Source: Byssovorax sp. (lineage in GTDB: Bacteria > Myxococcota_A > Polyangia > Polyangiales > Polyangiaceae). From it: 64,000 nt of DNA. This document shows, piece by piece, positions 50,589 through 59,152 of this stretch. The notes below the pieces were generated by a model, which worked only from the letters and a program-made list of their open reading frames with translations, had not been told where the DNA came from and ran no database searches. Position numbers and translations under genes: made by a program. The stretch lies in assembly GCA_025362495.1 (NCBI GenBank), contig JANYGI010000113.1, positions 1 through 64,000 on the forward strand, in the 5' to 3' direction. The first letter of the stretch is position 1, and the number at the start of each line of letters is the position of its first letter.

Positions 50589-51347
50589 TCAGCTCCCGCC
50601 GTCGCCGCCGTCGGTCCCGCCATCGATCCCGCTGCTGATGCACACCGCCTCGACGAGCGCCGGATCCTGCCCGCCGCCGCAGATCATTTCGGTCCCGCGG
50701 CCGAGGCGCCTGGCGATGAAGTCGGTGATCGACGCGGCGTCGATGCACGTCGCGGTGTAGGTCGCGCCCCACGCCGACGCAGCGATCGGCGTCGCCAGCA
50801 GCGGATCGGGCGTGAGGATCACCCGGCTCGCCGGCGAGCCATGCGAGACGCAGTAGGTGTCGTCGGCGTCGTCGATGGCCTTGCCGAGCGCCGCGACGAC
50901 GTCGGGGCAGCCGTCCTGGCACCGGTACGAGAGCACGACCCAGCCGTGCTCGAGGTTGTGCGTGGAGAGCTCGCGCGGAATCGGCGTGGTGTACTTGCCC
51001 TGCGCCGCCCACACCGGCCAGTGCGGGCCGCCGCTCGGCGGGTTCGTCGCGTACGGCTGCGGCGTGCACTCCGGGATGTGATGCGCGTCGGGGACGGCGA
51101 TGTTCGTGACCTCGACCACGGTGCACGCCGATTCGCCCGGGAGCGGCATCTCGCCTGGATGAAGCGTCACCGTCACGGGGTGCGAGCCGGCGTCGGGGGA
51201 GCCGGTGCCGGTGCTGGTGCTGGTGTCGCCGCCGCCGGATCCGGTCGGATCGGGCGAGCTGCAAGCGAGGGGAAACGCGGCCAGCGGGAGCAGTATGCTC
51301 ACCACGACGGCGAGGGCGCGGAGTCGGGGCAGAGTGCGCCTGGGCAT
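50589..51347 (-). CDS. DUF3105 lipoprotein
   Basis: The 252-residue lipoprotein has a signal peptide (VSILLPLAAFPLAC) with lipobox FPLAC and a Ser/Gly/Thr linker. A DUF3105 domain then follows with its conserved pattern YATNPPSGGPHWPVWAAQG, LEHGWVVLSYRC and a second cysteine pair. The conserved His/Glu residues suggest a metal or ligand site, but no function is established for the family. It lies 58 bp upstream of the fusion regulator on the same strand, and 47 bp from the divergent cyclase gene, so its promoter is very short or overlaps coding sequence. Confidence 0.88.
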   Translation of the reverse strand: MPRRTLPRLRALAVVVSILLPLAAFPLACSSPDPTGSGGGDTSTSTGTGSPDAGSHPVTVTLHPGEMPLPGESACTVVEVTNIAVPDAHHIPECTPQPYATNPPSGGPHWPVWAAQGKYTTPIPRELSTHNLEHGWVVLSYRCQDGCPDVVAALGKAIDDADDTYCVSHGSPASRVILTPDPLLATPIAASAWGATYTATCIDAASITDFIARRLGRGTEMICGGGQDPALVEAVCISSGIDGGTDGGDGGS

Positions 51348-51394
51348 GCCTCGAACGTATCACGTCGCGACGTTGCGACAGAGTCTCGGCTCTG

Positions 51395-52330
51395 GTGTAC
51401 TGCAAGGCCTTGTCGTCCCCGAAGAGCGAACCCCGCGATACGCTCGAGACCGTCGCCTCGACGCTCCCGGCGGCCGTGCGCCTGTCGGAGCCCGGCGCCG
51501 CGTACCTGGTGATCATCTACGGCACCGATCTCGGACGTCGCATCCCGCTCGGCATCGCCGACGTCGAGTGCGGTCGGGTGATGCAGACCGACGTGCCGCT
51601 CGACGACGACGCGGTGAGCCGCAAGCACGCGCGCTTCGCCTGGACCGGGTCGAGCTACATCGTGCGGGACCTCGGCTCGACGAACGGGACCTTCGTCAAC
51701 GACGTCAACGTCAGGGAACGTACGCTCGTCGACGGCGATCAGATCAAGATCGGCCGGACGATCTTCAAGTTCATCTTCGGCGGCAACGTCGAGCTCGCGT
51801 ACCACGAAGAGATCTACAAGCTGATGACGTTCGACGGCCTCACCGAGACGCACAACAAGCGCTCGTTCGAGACCACGCTCGAGCGCGAGGTCGCGCGCGG
51901 CGTGCGCTACCAGCGGCCGCTCGCGCTGGTGATGCTCGACATCGATCACTTCAAGCAGGTCAACGACGGGATGGGCCACCTCGCCGGCGACGCGGTGCTG
52001 CGGCAGCTCGCGGCCCTGATCTCGCCCAACGTGCGGCGCGAGGACACGTTCGCGCGCGTGGGCGGCGAGGAGTTCGCGCTGCTGATCCCGGAGATCCAGC
52101 TCGCCGGCGCCGTGGTGGTGGCCGACAAGCTCCGCGCCCTCGTCGAGCGATCGCCGTTCCACTTCGAGGAGAAATCGATGCCGATCACGATGAGCTTCGG
52201 CGTCGCGTCGCTGCGCCTCGACGGGCCGCCGATGACGCCCGCCGAGCTGTACCAGGCCGCGGACGAGCAGCTCTACCGGGCGAAGAACGGCGGTCGCAAC
52301 CGGGTGATGTCGGCGCTGGCGCGCGCCTGA
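51395..52330 (+). CDS. FHA-GGDEF diguanylate cyclase
   Basis: The 311-residue protein carries an FHA phosphothreonine-binding domain (DDAVSRKHARFAW, DLGSTNGTFVNDVNV) at residues 55-140 and a GGDEF domain at 145-305. The active site reads GGEEF, with a conserved DIDHFKQVNDGMGHLAGD, so synthesis of cyclic di-GMP is likely. A product-inhibition RxxD motif was not identified. FHA would let Ser/Thr kinases of the genome control it. The start may be the GTG at 51395 or the TTG at 51410; neither has a clean ribosome binding site. Confidence 0.93.
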   Translation: MYCKALSSPKSEPRDTLETVASTLPAAVRLSEPGAAYLVIIYGTDLGRRIPLGIADVECGRVMQTDVPLDDDAVSRKHARFAWTGSSYIVRDLGSTNGTFVNDVNVRERTLVDGDQIKIGRTIFKFIFGGNVELAYHEEIYKLMTFDGLTETHNKRSFETTLEREVARGVRYQRPLALVMLDIDHFKQVNDGMGHLAGDAVLRQLAALISPNVRREDTFARVGGEEFALLIPEIQLAGAVVVADKLRALVERSPFHFEEKSMPITMSFGVASLRLDGPPMTPAELYQAADEQLYRAKNGGRNRVMSALARA

Positions 52331-52340
52331 GACCGATCGA

Positions 52341-53378
52341 TCAGGGGCAGGCGGTGGGCGCGCCCGCGGCGATCCATGCGCTGATGGCGTTCAGCTCCGC
52401 CGGCAGCAGCTCCTTGCCGCGCCCGTCCTCGGGCGGCATCGGCAGGCCGACGACGACCGTGGCGCGGAGCCGGGCGATCTCGTCGAGTCGCGTTTGCTCG
52501 AGCGCGGGCGTGCTGGCCCTGGCGCCGTTCCTGGCGTTGGCGAGCAGCTTATAGAGCAGGTAGCTGTTGCCGGGTCGCGTGGGATCGATGATCGGCATCG
52601 CGCGACCGAAGCTCGACGGGCTGACCTCGGGCTGGGCGGCGTGCTCGCCGGTCTGGGTCTCGTGCGCGACGTGCGGCGAGGTGGCCGCGAGCCGCGCCAC
52701 GCTCGAGAAATCCAGCCCTTCGGCCGCGCCGAGGTGGACGCCGTGGTCGTCGGCGCCGGCGCTGGTGTGGCACCCGTTCGCGGCGCAGGTGTCGCGGAGC
52801 ACGTGCGGGTACAGCTCGCCGCAGAAGTCGACGGCGGGCGGCGTGTCGGGCAGCGAGTCTGCGGGCTCGACGTCGCGCGTGGTGAACGTGCGGCTCGCCG
52901 CGCGCTCGAGCGGAGCGCCGTCGAAGGCCTGGATGCCAGTGGCCGTGCCGTCGCCCGGCGGCGGGAACACGCTGATCGTGTAGTGCATCCCCGGGACGAG
53001 CCCGGCGCTCGTGTCGGCCTGGCGATAGACGATCTGGCGCAGCACCGGATCGTACGCGGGATCGAGGAAGACGCCGTTCGCGCAGCCTTTCGCGGCCTTC
53101 ACGCCATTCACCGAGGGCTGCAAGCAGACCGACTGGCGGAACGCGGTGGTGGGGAGAAGAAAGCGGTCGAACGTGACGCGGAAGCTCGTGCGAGCGACGA
53201 TGCCCGCGGTCGATCCGCTCGGATCGATCACGGCGTAGCTCGATGGAAGCCCCCCGTCAGTCGCGGTCGCGACGGCAATGTCGACGAGATTGACGGGGGC
53301 GAGAGGGGTGGGTCCGGGATGGTCGACGTCGCAAGCAGTCGTCGCCAGCGCGACGAGCGCGCCTACGACTCGGAGTAC
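52341..53378 (-). CDS. Lipoprotein with a haem-binding-like CX4CH motif
   Basis: The frame encodes a lipoprotein signal (VVGALVALATTAC) and a ~330-residue mature part. Beta-sandwich-like sequence (SFRVTFDRFLLPTT, HYTISVFPPPGDG) is followed by CGELYPHVLRDTCAANGCHT, with CAANGCH as a CX4CH motif. A C-terminal region GNSYLLYKLLANA ... GLPMPPEDG ... AISAWIAAGAP resembles the cytochrome-like domain of planctomycete-type proteins. No ATG, GTG or TTG fits just before the signal peptide; the nearest codons are GTA CTC at 53378, inside the end of the preceding gene. Either a non-standard start is used or the sequence has an error there. It may be part of the electron-transfer cluster. Confidence 0.65.
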   Translation of the reverse strand, partial: VLRVVGALVALATTACDVDHPGPTPLAPVNLVDIAVATATDGGLPSSYAVIDPSGSTAGIVARTSFRVTFDRFLLPTTAFRQSVCLQPSVNGVKAAKGCANGVFLDPAYDPVLRQIVYRQADTSAGLVPGMHYTISVFPPPGDGTATGIQAFDGAPLERAASRTFTTRDVEPADSLPDTPPAVDFCGELYPHVLRDTCAANGCHTSAGADDHGVHLGAAEGLDFSSVARLAATSPHVAHETQTGEHAAQPEVSPSSFGRAMPIIDPTRPGNSYLLYKLLANARNGARASTPALEQTRLDEIARLRATVVVGLPMPPEDGRGKELLPAELNAISAWIAAGAPTACP

Positions 53379-53617
53379 GTGGAGATCTGCTCGCGGATGA
53401 CCCGCTCGTTGATCCCCGCCTGAATGTGCTCTTTCAGACAGTCCGCCAGGGTCAGCAGCATGTCGTCGACGCCCTTCTCTTCGATCAGCTTCGAGAGGAG
53501 CTGCCGGGCTTCGCGACCGTCGTCTTCCCGGAGAAAGTTGCGCACCGTATCCAGGGTGATCTCCCCCTGAAAGTCGATGTACATGTTGTCGAGCAGGTAC
53601 TTGATCAGCTCCTTCAC
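53363..53617 (-). CDS. Small helical protein of unknown function
   Basis: The 84-residue product starts at a GTG with AAGGAGA upstream: VKELIKYLLDNMYIDFQGEI. It is predominantly helical and acidic (TVRNFLREDDGREARQLLSKLIEEKG). No signal peptide or known motif is visible. It overlaps the following lipoprotein gene by 16 bp and lies 249 bp after the multihaem cytochrome gene on the same strand. The gap 53618-53866 shows no other gene. I do not recognise the family. Confidence 0.75.
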   Translation of the reverse strand: MKELIKYLLDNMYIDFQGEITLDTVRNFLREDDGREARQLLSKLIEEKGVDDMLLTLADCLKEHIQAGINERVIREQISTYSES

Positions 53618-53866
53618 GCTCGTTCTCCTTGGGTTTCGCGGCCCTTCCAGGGGCCAGGGCGAATCCAGCCCCCCCGCTATACCTGTGGCCAGAAGGGCTG
53701 CGCAAGGAATATGCGACACAGCGACACGACACTTGCGCGCAGGGCCGCAGGCACGGGCCCGCGCTCGCTGCAATCGTCGCGTCGGTGGTGGTCGTCGCGT
53801 CGGCGCGGTCGGTCGCCGCAGCGCCGCGCGAGGTCGCGACCGTTCGAGGACAGCGGCGCCCGGTGA

Positions 53867-55321
53867 TCATCGGCAGCTCCCGAGCAGGCTGTCCCGCCCG
53901 TCGTGGCAGACCAGGCAAGGGCGAGGGTTGCGCTGGAGCGCGAGCCCACATTTCGATCGGAAGCCGAGGGGGTGCGGGTTCACCCCCTGGCCGCCGGCGA
54001 TGCCCTTGGTCGCGTGGCAGGTCGTGCAGTCGCGCTCGGTGTGGCACGAGACGCAGGCGTTGAGGTTGCGCTCCGCCTCCCAGGCGTGGTGCTGCGGGCC
54101 GCGCGGCGCTGTCGTCCAGACCTCGGGCGGCAGGTGGAAGCGGCGACCCGAGAGGTTGCCGCTGGCGGCGTCACGCGCGACGCCCGTGCGGCGGTGGCAG
54201 TCGGCGCAGAACGTCTGCTCCTGGTGACACGAGACGCAGCGCGGGCTGTCCTGCCGCGCGGCCTGGGGATGCATCGAGAGGAAATCGTTGGGGTGGATAT
54301 TGCGCGGGCGCACCTTGCCGTCGTGGCAATCGGCGCAGTACTTGTCGGTGTGGCAGCTGCCGCAGAAGGCGCTGTCGTTCGCGGCCGCGGTCTTGTGGCG
54401 CTCGATCCAGTCGGCCGCGTGGCCGGAGTCGTGGAGCCAGCGCGGGGGCAGCAGCTTGCCGGTCGAGAACGCGACCTGCATGCGCCCATCCGGCTGCGAG
54501 AGGTGGCACGTCGTGCACTCGCTCTTCGCCTCGCCCTCGGCCGGGCCGCTCATCGCGTGGCAGGTGAAGCACCCCGCCATGCGCGGCATCTGCTCGCGCG
54601 TGGCGAGCTCGAGCTCGTCGATCTTGCCGTGGCACTGGCCGCACTGGATGTTGCGGGCGAGGTGCAGTTTGTGCGGGAAATGAAGGTTGGGCGTGGGGAT
54701 CACCACGGCCGCCACCTTGCCGCCAACGCCTGCCTTCGCGCCGACGTGGCAGAACGAGCACTTGCCCATCGGGATGGCCGAGGCCTTCACCGCGCGGAGA
54801 TCGGAGTGGTCGGTCTCGTGGCAGCCGTCGCACGCCTTGGCCGGCTTCGGCAGCAAGCGGTCGGCGGCGTCGACGCTGCCGTACGCGTCGGAGTGGCACG
54901 AGCGGCAGGTGAGCTTGAGCTCCTTGACGTGCTTCTTGTGGTTGAAGCGCAGGGGGATGGTCTGCGGCGGGAAGATCTCCTCGCTCGGGAGCGGGCTCGC
55001 CCCGGAGCCGGGCGGCATCCACTCGAGCGGGACCTCGGCGTCGCCGGGCATCGCGGCGCGCCCGCTCCGCGTCGTGGCGTCGTCGTCGATCGGCGGCGCG
55101 AACAGCGTCGTCGGCGCGGGCAGCGGCGAGATGGCCGAGCCGGTCGGCGCGGGGTTGATGGTCGAGCCCGAGGGGGCCGGCGTGGGCAGCGGCACCACGA
55201 CCGGCGCGGGGATGTCGGCCGAGGCGTCGGGGTTCAGCAGCGCGAGCACGAGGGCCGCGACGCAAGCCACGAGCGCGAGCCAGCCGGGGAGGGGAGCGGT
55301 AGCGCGCCTGCGAGGAATCAT
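53867..55321 (-). CDS. Multihaem c-type cytochrome, 13 CxxCH motifs
   Basis: The 484-residue protein has an N-terminal hydrophobic segment (WLALVACVAALVLALLN) acting as signal or anchor and a Pro/Ala/Ser linker. Thirteen CxxCH haem motifs follow: CRSCH, CDGCH, CSFCH, CGQCH, CFTCH, CTTCH, CGSCH, CADCH, CVSCH, CADCH, CVSCH, CTTCH and CLVCH. Several sit as close pairs, as in decahaem-type electron conduits. Many spare histidines are available as axial ligands. The start codon overlaps the stop of an outer-membrane barrel gene by ATGA. The pair resembles porin-cytochrome complexes that pass electrons across the outer membrane. Confidence 0.93.
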   Translation of the reverse strand: MIPRRRATAPLPGWLALVACVAALVLALLNPDASADIPAPVVVPLPTPAPSGSTINPAPTGSAISPLPAPTTLFAPPIDDDATTRSGRAAMPGDAEVPLEWMPPGSGASPLPSEEIFPPQTIPLRFNHKKHVKELKLTCRSCHSDAYGSVDAADRLLPKPAKACDGCHETDHSDLRAVKASAIPMGKCSFCHVGAKAGVGGKVAAVVIPTPNLHFPHKLHLARNIQCGQCHGKIDELELATREQMPRMAGCFTCHAMSGPAEGEAKSECTTCHLSQPDGRMQVAFSTGKLLPPRWLHDSGHAADWIERHKTAAANDSAFCGSCHTDKYCADCHDGKVRPRNIHPNDFLSMHPQAARQDSPRCVSCHQEQTFCADCHRRTGVARDAASGNLSGRRFHLPPEVWTTAPRGPQHHAWEAERNLNACVSCHTERDCTTCHATKGIAGGQGVNPHPLGFRSKCGLALQRNPRPCLVCHDGRDSLLGSCR

Positions 55322-56997
55322 TTGAGCACCAGCAGATTGATCAGGGCGAGCACGCGGTAGCGCTGGCCGACGAGCCGGTTGATGTCGTGCTCCCACTCGA
55401 GCCGGAAATTCGCGGCCCGGAGCGGCGCGAAGCCCGCGGCGAGGACGTAGCCGAACGAGGTCGCGTCGCGATCGGGCCGCGTCGGATCGTGCCAGCCGTA
55501 GAGCGAGGTGCGCGCGCCGAGGGTGTAGCGGCCGCCGTCGAGCCCCTTCTCGGTGCCGAGATCGACGCCCTCGCGGCTCCCGCGCGCGCCGGTCTGGAGC
55601 ATGCCCTTGAGCGTGACGTTGCCGGATCCGAAGCGATAGCGCGCGTTGACGTTGCCGAGCAGGTCGAGCGTGGTGCTGACGGCGCGGTTCTCGGGCAGGC
55701 GCGACCACGGCTGCGCGCCGGTCGCCGCGTTGCCGCCGGTCGACGGATCGATCCCCGTGGTCGGGCTCGGGATCGTCGTGCACACCGGCATCGTCTTCGC
55801 GGCGTTGCACTCGCCGACGCCGAACGTCGCGGGATCGCCGTCGGCCGACCACAGGCGCGCGCCGCCGGACATCGTCGCGTCGAAGCGCTTGGTGAAGCGG
55901 ATCGAGGCGCGCCCCGTGATCGAGGTGACGGGGCTCCTGGTGAACCAGTTCCAGATCGAGTCGGCGTCGAACGTGGGGACGAAGTAGTCGACGTCGGCGC
56001 CGATCGTCCCGCGCTTGCCGAGGTAGGCCTCGACGCCGCCGGTGTAGCTCGCGACGATCTGGCTGTAGAGGTCGTAGCTGAAGCCGCCCTTGACCGTGCC
56101 GAGATCGTTCTTGATGAGCTCACCGGCCCAGCCGATTCGCTCCTGCGAGAGGCGCGTGCCGGCGATGGTGCGGTAGCCGCCGCCGACCGGATCGGGGAAC
56201 ATCGTCACGACCGACGTGCCGGTGTTGTAGACGCGGCGGTACGAGAAGCGCCCGTGGATCCAGCGCGGGCCGGCGCTCTCGATCGCGAAGCCGAACGCGG
56301 GCGCGGGCTCGGCGTACTGGTACGCGGGGTAGTCGGTGACGCTCGGCATGCTGGCGCCGATGCCGAAGCCGGTGTGGCTGCCGCGCCACTCGCCCTGCGA
56401 TTCGAAGCGCGAGGTCGAGAGCGGGAGGCCACCGCGCTGCTCGAGGCCGGCGTAGGCCTCGGCTTGCACATAGAACGGCGTGGTGATCCGCACGAGGCCG
56501 CCGTCGAAGCCCCACCACCCGAGCGCGTCGGTCACGTATTGACGACCGATCTTGAAGCCGAGGAGCCCGTGCGCGAGGTTGCGCCCCTCGACGTAGCCGT
56601 ACATCAGATCGAGCGGCGCGGACTCGAGGCCAGGGACGAAGCGGAGGCCGTTGCCGGCGCTGGTGGCGTACGTCGTCTCGCCACCGCCCTGGCGATCGTC
56701 GAGGTGCGCGTTGACGCCGAAGTCGGCGTTGAGCCGCATACGCACGACGAGCCGATAGTCAGCCTCACCGGGCCGATGTTCGCCCTGCAAGTTGTAGACG
56801 CCGAGGCCCACCGTCTGGAGCATGCGGCGACGCTGGAGGACGACGTCGCCCCACGGTGACGTGACCTCGTAGCCCTGCAGCGCGGTGTCGGCCTGGACGT
56901 CGAAGTCGGCGGCCCGGGACTCTGTCGGCGTGAGCACCGCGAGGGCCGTCGCGAGCGCGCAGAACCTCGGGCGTCGCGCCAAAGGACGATCGCGCAT
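55318..56997 (-). CDS. Outer-membrane beta-barrel, porin partner of the multihaem cytochrome
   Basis: The 559-residue protein has a signal peptide (CALATALAVLTPTESRA). The mature part is made of alternating aromatic/small residues in barrel strands (RLVVRMRLNADFGVNAHLDD, GFKIGRQYVTDALGWWGFDG, INARYRFG-like strands) and ends in a final strand VLALINLLVLK. The size and the coupled multihaem cytochrome suggest an MtrB/PioB-like role as a sheath for an electron-conducting cytochrome. Direct homology to MtrB was not recognised by eye. The ATG at 56997 is used because it opens at the signal peptide. Confidence 0.75.
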   Translation of the reverse strand: MRDRPLARRPRFCALATALAVLTPTESRAADFDVQADTALQGYEVTSPWGDVVLQRRRMLQTVGLGVYNLQGEHRPGEADYRLVVRMRLNADFGVNAHLDDRQGGGETTYATSAGNGLRFVPGLESAPLDLMYGYVEGRNLAHGLLGFKIGRQYVTDALGWWGFDGGLVRITTPFYVQAEAYAGLEQRGGLPLSTSRFESQGEWRGSHTGFGIGASMPSVTDYPAYQYAEPAPAFGFAIESAGPRWIHGRFSYRRVYNTGTSVVTMFPDPVGGGYRTIAGTRLSQERIGWAGELIKNDLGTVKGGFSYDLYSQIVASYTGGVEAYLGKRGTIGADVDYFVPTFDADSIWNWFTRSPVTSITGRASIRFTKRFDATMSGGARLWSADGDPATFGVGECNAAKTMPVCTTIPSPTTGIDPSTGGNAATGAQPWSRLPENRAVSTTLDLLGNVNARYRFGSGNVTLKGMLQTGARGSREGVDLGTEKGLDGGRYTLGARTSLYGWHDPTRPDRDATSFGYVLAAGFAPLRAANFRLEWEHDINRLVGQRYRVLALINLLVLK

Positions 56998-57058
56998 GGC
57001 GGGATAGTCGGTCGGGGCGATGGACGGTGTCAATGGCGCCCGGCGTGGGCGCCGAGGA

Positions 57059-57823
57059 TCAGTACGAAGGACCCTTCTTGATCTTGCCGTCGGGTCCCAC
57101 CGAGTACCCCGCAGTGTCGCGCAGCGTCGCGGCCGCCTTCGCGCGCAGCTCTTCCGGGAGGGCCCAGCCGCGGAAGCTCAGCCCCTCGGCGACCTTGTTC
57201 TTGATACGCACGGACTCCTCGGCCTCGAGGAGCGCCACGAGCGCGGGGACGCACGCCGCGTCGTTGTTCGCGAAGGTGGTCTGCACCGCGTGGAAGCGCA
57301 CCGTCTCGTTCACGTCTTCGAGGAAGGGCGCGACGGCGTCGCGCACGTCGTCGTCGACCACGGCCTCGAGCGCGGCGATGATCTGGAGCTTCGGCTCGAC
57401 GTTGCGCGCGTACTCGGTGTCGTGGCGGCCGAGCAGCACGATCAGCTCGTCGCGGTACTCGTCGTCGTCGAGCAGCTCGCGCAGGATCTTCATCGGCCAG
57501 GTGAGCGCCTCGGCCTTCACGCAGAACTCGAGCACGCTCGGCACCGCATCTTTGCCCGCGGCGAGGACGCCCTGGAAGGCGATCTCTTTCTCTTCCTGAT
57601 CGGTGATCGAGGGATCGATGACGAACGTGAAGCGCTTCATCAGCGCCGCCGCGGCGTCGCCGGACTTCATCTCTGCGAGCTGCTGCAGAGCCTCGAGGCG
57701 GTCGTAGGTCTGGGCCCGCTTGTCGGCCGCGACCCGCGCGGGGCCCGCGACCTTCTTGTCGGTCGGCGCCGCCGAGCCGGCGGGGGGAGGACTGCTCTTG
57801 CGAAGGAAATCGAAGAAACCCAC
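57059..57823 (-). CDS. HEAT-repeat-like protein
   Basis: The 254-residue protein starts MGFFDFLRKSSPPPAGS, a short amphipathic N-terminus, and then forms helical repeats (DRLEALQQLAEMKSGDAAAA, VPSVLEFCVKAEALTWPMKI, RDELIVLLGRHDTEYARN, VPALVALLEAEESVRIKN). These are HEAT-like, suggesting a protein-binding scaffold. No signal peptide is seen, so it is cytoplasmic or membrane-associated. It lies 61 bp upstream of the barrel-cytochrome operon on the same strand. Whether it belongs to that transcript is not known. Confidence 0.82.
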   Translation of the reverse strand: MGFFDFLRKSSPPPAGSAAPTDKKVAGPARVAADKRAQTYDRLEALQQLAEMKSGDAAAALMKRFTFVIDPSITDQEEKEIAFQGVLAAGKDAVPSVLEFCVKAEALTWPMKILRELLDDDEYRDELIVLLGRHDTEYARNVEPKLQIIAALEAVVDDDVRDAVAPFLEDVNETVRFHAVQTTFANNDAACVPALVALLEAEESVRIKNKVAEGLSFRGWALPEELRAKAAATLRDTAGYSVGPDGKIKKGPSY

Positions 57824-58135
57824 GGACCTACCTCATGCCGAGCGCGCCGCCGTACACCGACGAAGCAACCCGCGCGCGGCTTACCCGAAAGCCGCTGCGC
57901 GCGCAACCATGCGGAACGCGCGATGCGGCGGCCGCGCCAGACCCGTCGACGCTGTCGGGTCGTCCCCTGGCCGATCGTCGCTGCGAGGCGCCGCGCCGGG
58001 GAAACGCGAGCTACCGCGCCCGAGCAGCGGACAAAACAAAGCCCCAAACATGCTTTGAACAAGCATGCTCGGGGGCCTTTGCCGCGGAGCGGCAGCGAGG
58101 CACGCTGTTGAAAAGCGCGTCTTGCGTCCTCGCGA
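57824..58135. other. Intergenic region holding a terminator; no gene
   Basis: This 312-bp gap between the HEAT-repeat gene and the barrel gene at 58136 contains one strong intrinsic terminator for the upstream barrel gene and no coding sequence. It probably also holds the promoter of the HEAT-repeat gene, but no convincing -10/-35 pair was found. Confidence 0.6.
58032..58080 (-). terminator. Intrinsic terminator after the outer-membrane barrel gene
   Basis: On the minus strand an arm with GGCCCCCGAGCATGCTT pairs with AAGCATGTTTGGGGC across a five-base loop, and is followed by TTTGTTTTG. It begins 56 bp after the stop of the barrel gene at 58136. Stem, loop and T-rich tail all fit a rho-independent terminator, the clearest in this window. 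Confidence 0.85.
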
Positions 58136-59026
58136 TCAGTCCGTGGTCTTGATCGACGTCGGGAACTGGAAGCTGGCGTGGACGGTAACCATGCTGTTGA
58201 AGTGGAACTCCCGATCTGCGCTGTTCACGTTGAGATCCGGGAAGTCGCCGTTGGCGCCGCCACCGTGGTTGTCGAAGCCCGACGTGTTCCACGAGAAGGG
58301 CAGAGCGCGGAACTCGAACCCGAACCCGACGAACGACGAAGGGTAGAAGTTGAGGCCGAGGCCGAACGTCCCCGTGACCGCGACCCGGCTCGCCAGCGTG
58401 AACGTCGACTGATTGGCGCAATCCGTGAGCTTGGCACCGTTAGAGTCGTGCCCGCAGTCCCCGCGCTCCTGAACACCGATGAAGGCCGGACCCGCGAAGA
58501 TGTTGACGTCGGTGTCGACGAAGAGAGACGAGAACAGAGCGAGCTTGCCGCGGAACGGAACGACCTGAATCTGCGGCGAGACAATCCACTGCATCCTGCC
58601 GAGCTGATCGTCGGCAATGGACCCGTGGGTCAGGTTCGTGGCGGTGAGCCGACACGGTCGACTGAACGACTTGTGAGCGCAGTCTCGGAAATCGATAGCC
58701 TTCGTTTGCAGCTCGTCGGCCAGACCCGCGTTGTACGGGATTCCGAAACCACCCCAGACGCCGAAACCGAGCCAGTCCGTGACGTGGTAGGTGAGCGCCG
58801 CGCCCGGAAGCAGCGTGCGGCGATATTGATCGAGCAAACTGAACGAGACGCCGGGCGCGATCTCGAAGCGACCGGCACGGTGAAGGCGCAGCTTGCGCAC
58901 GGCGGGCGCCCCGGCCAGCGGACCGGTCAGCTGAATCTCCTGGGCTTCTGCCCCGGTGCTCAGGGCGGTCAGGGCGGCCAAGCCGGCGAGGCCCGCGAGC
59001 ACACTCTTGACGAATCGACGCATCAT
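58136..59026 (-). CDS. Outer-membrane beta-barrel protein, Myxococcota type
   Basis: The 296-residue protein starts MMRRFVKSVLAGLAGLAALT, a signal peptide cleaved near AEA-QE. The mature part has barrel strands (EIAPGVSFSLLDQYRR, LTYHVTDWLGFGVWGGFG, IQVVPFRGKLALFSSLFV, FGLGLNFYPSSFVGFGFE). This pattern matches the outer membrane beta-barrel domain family common in myxobacteria, members of which include gliding-motility envelope proteins. It lies downstream of a similar gene on the same strand (127 bp gap) and ends at a strong terminator. A specific role is not assigned. Confidence 0.82.
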   Translation of the reverse strand: MMRRFVKSVLAGLAGLAALTALSTGAEAQEIQLTGPLAGAPAVRKLRLHRAGRFEIAPGVSFSLLDQYRRTLLPGAALTYHVTDWLGFGVWGGFGIPYNAGLADELQTKAIDFRDCAHKSFSRPCRLTATNLTHGSIADDQLGRMQWIVSPQIQVVPFRGKLALFSSLFVDTDVNIFAGPAFIGVQERGDCGHDSNGAKLTDCANQSTFTLASRVAVTGTFGLGLNFYPSSFVGFGFEFRALPFSWNTSGFDNHGGGANGDFPDLNVNSADREFHFNSMVTVHASFQFPTSIKTTD

Positions 59027-59152
59027 GCCTGTCCCCGTAGTTGGAGAACCTTCAAACAACCCAGTGCGTTCTTGGAGCCCAGAAGGGATCCGGAGACCAG
59101 GGCCCCGAAGGACCCGGATCCAGCCGGGGCCTCCGAAGCCCCGCGCGACGCT

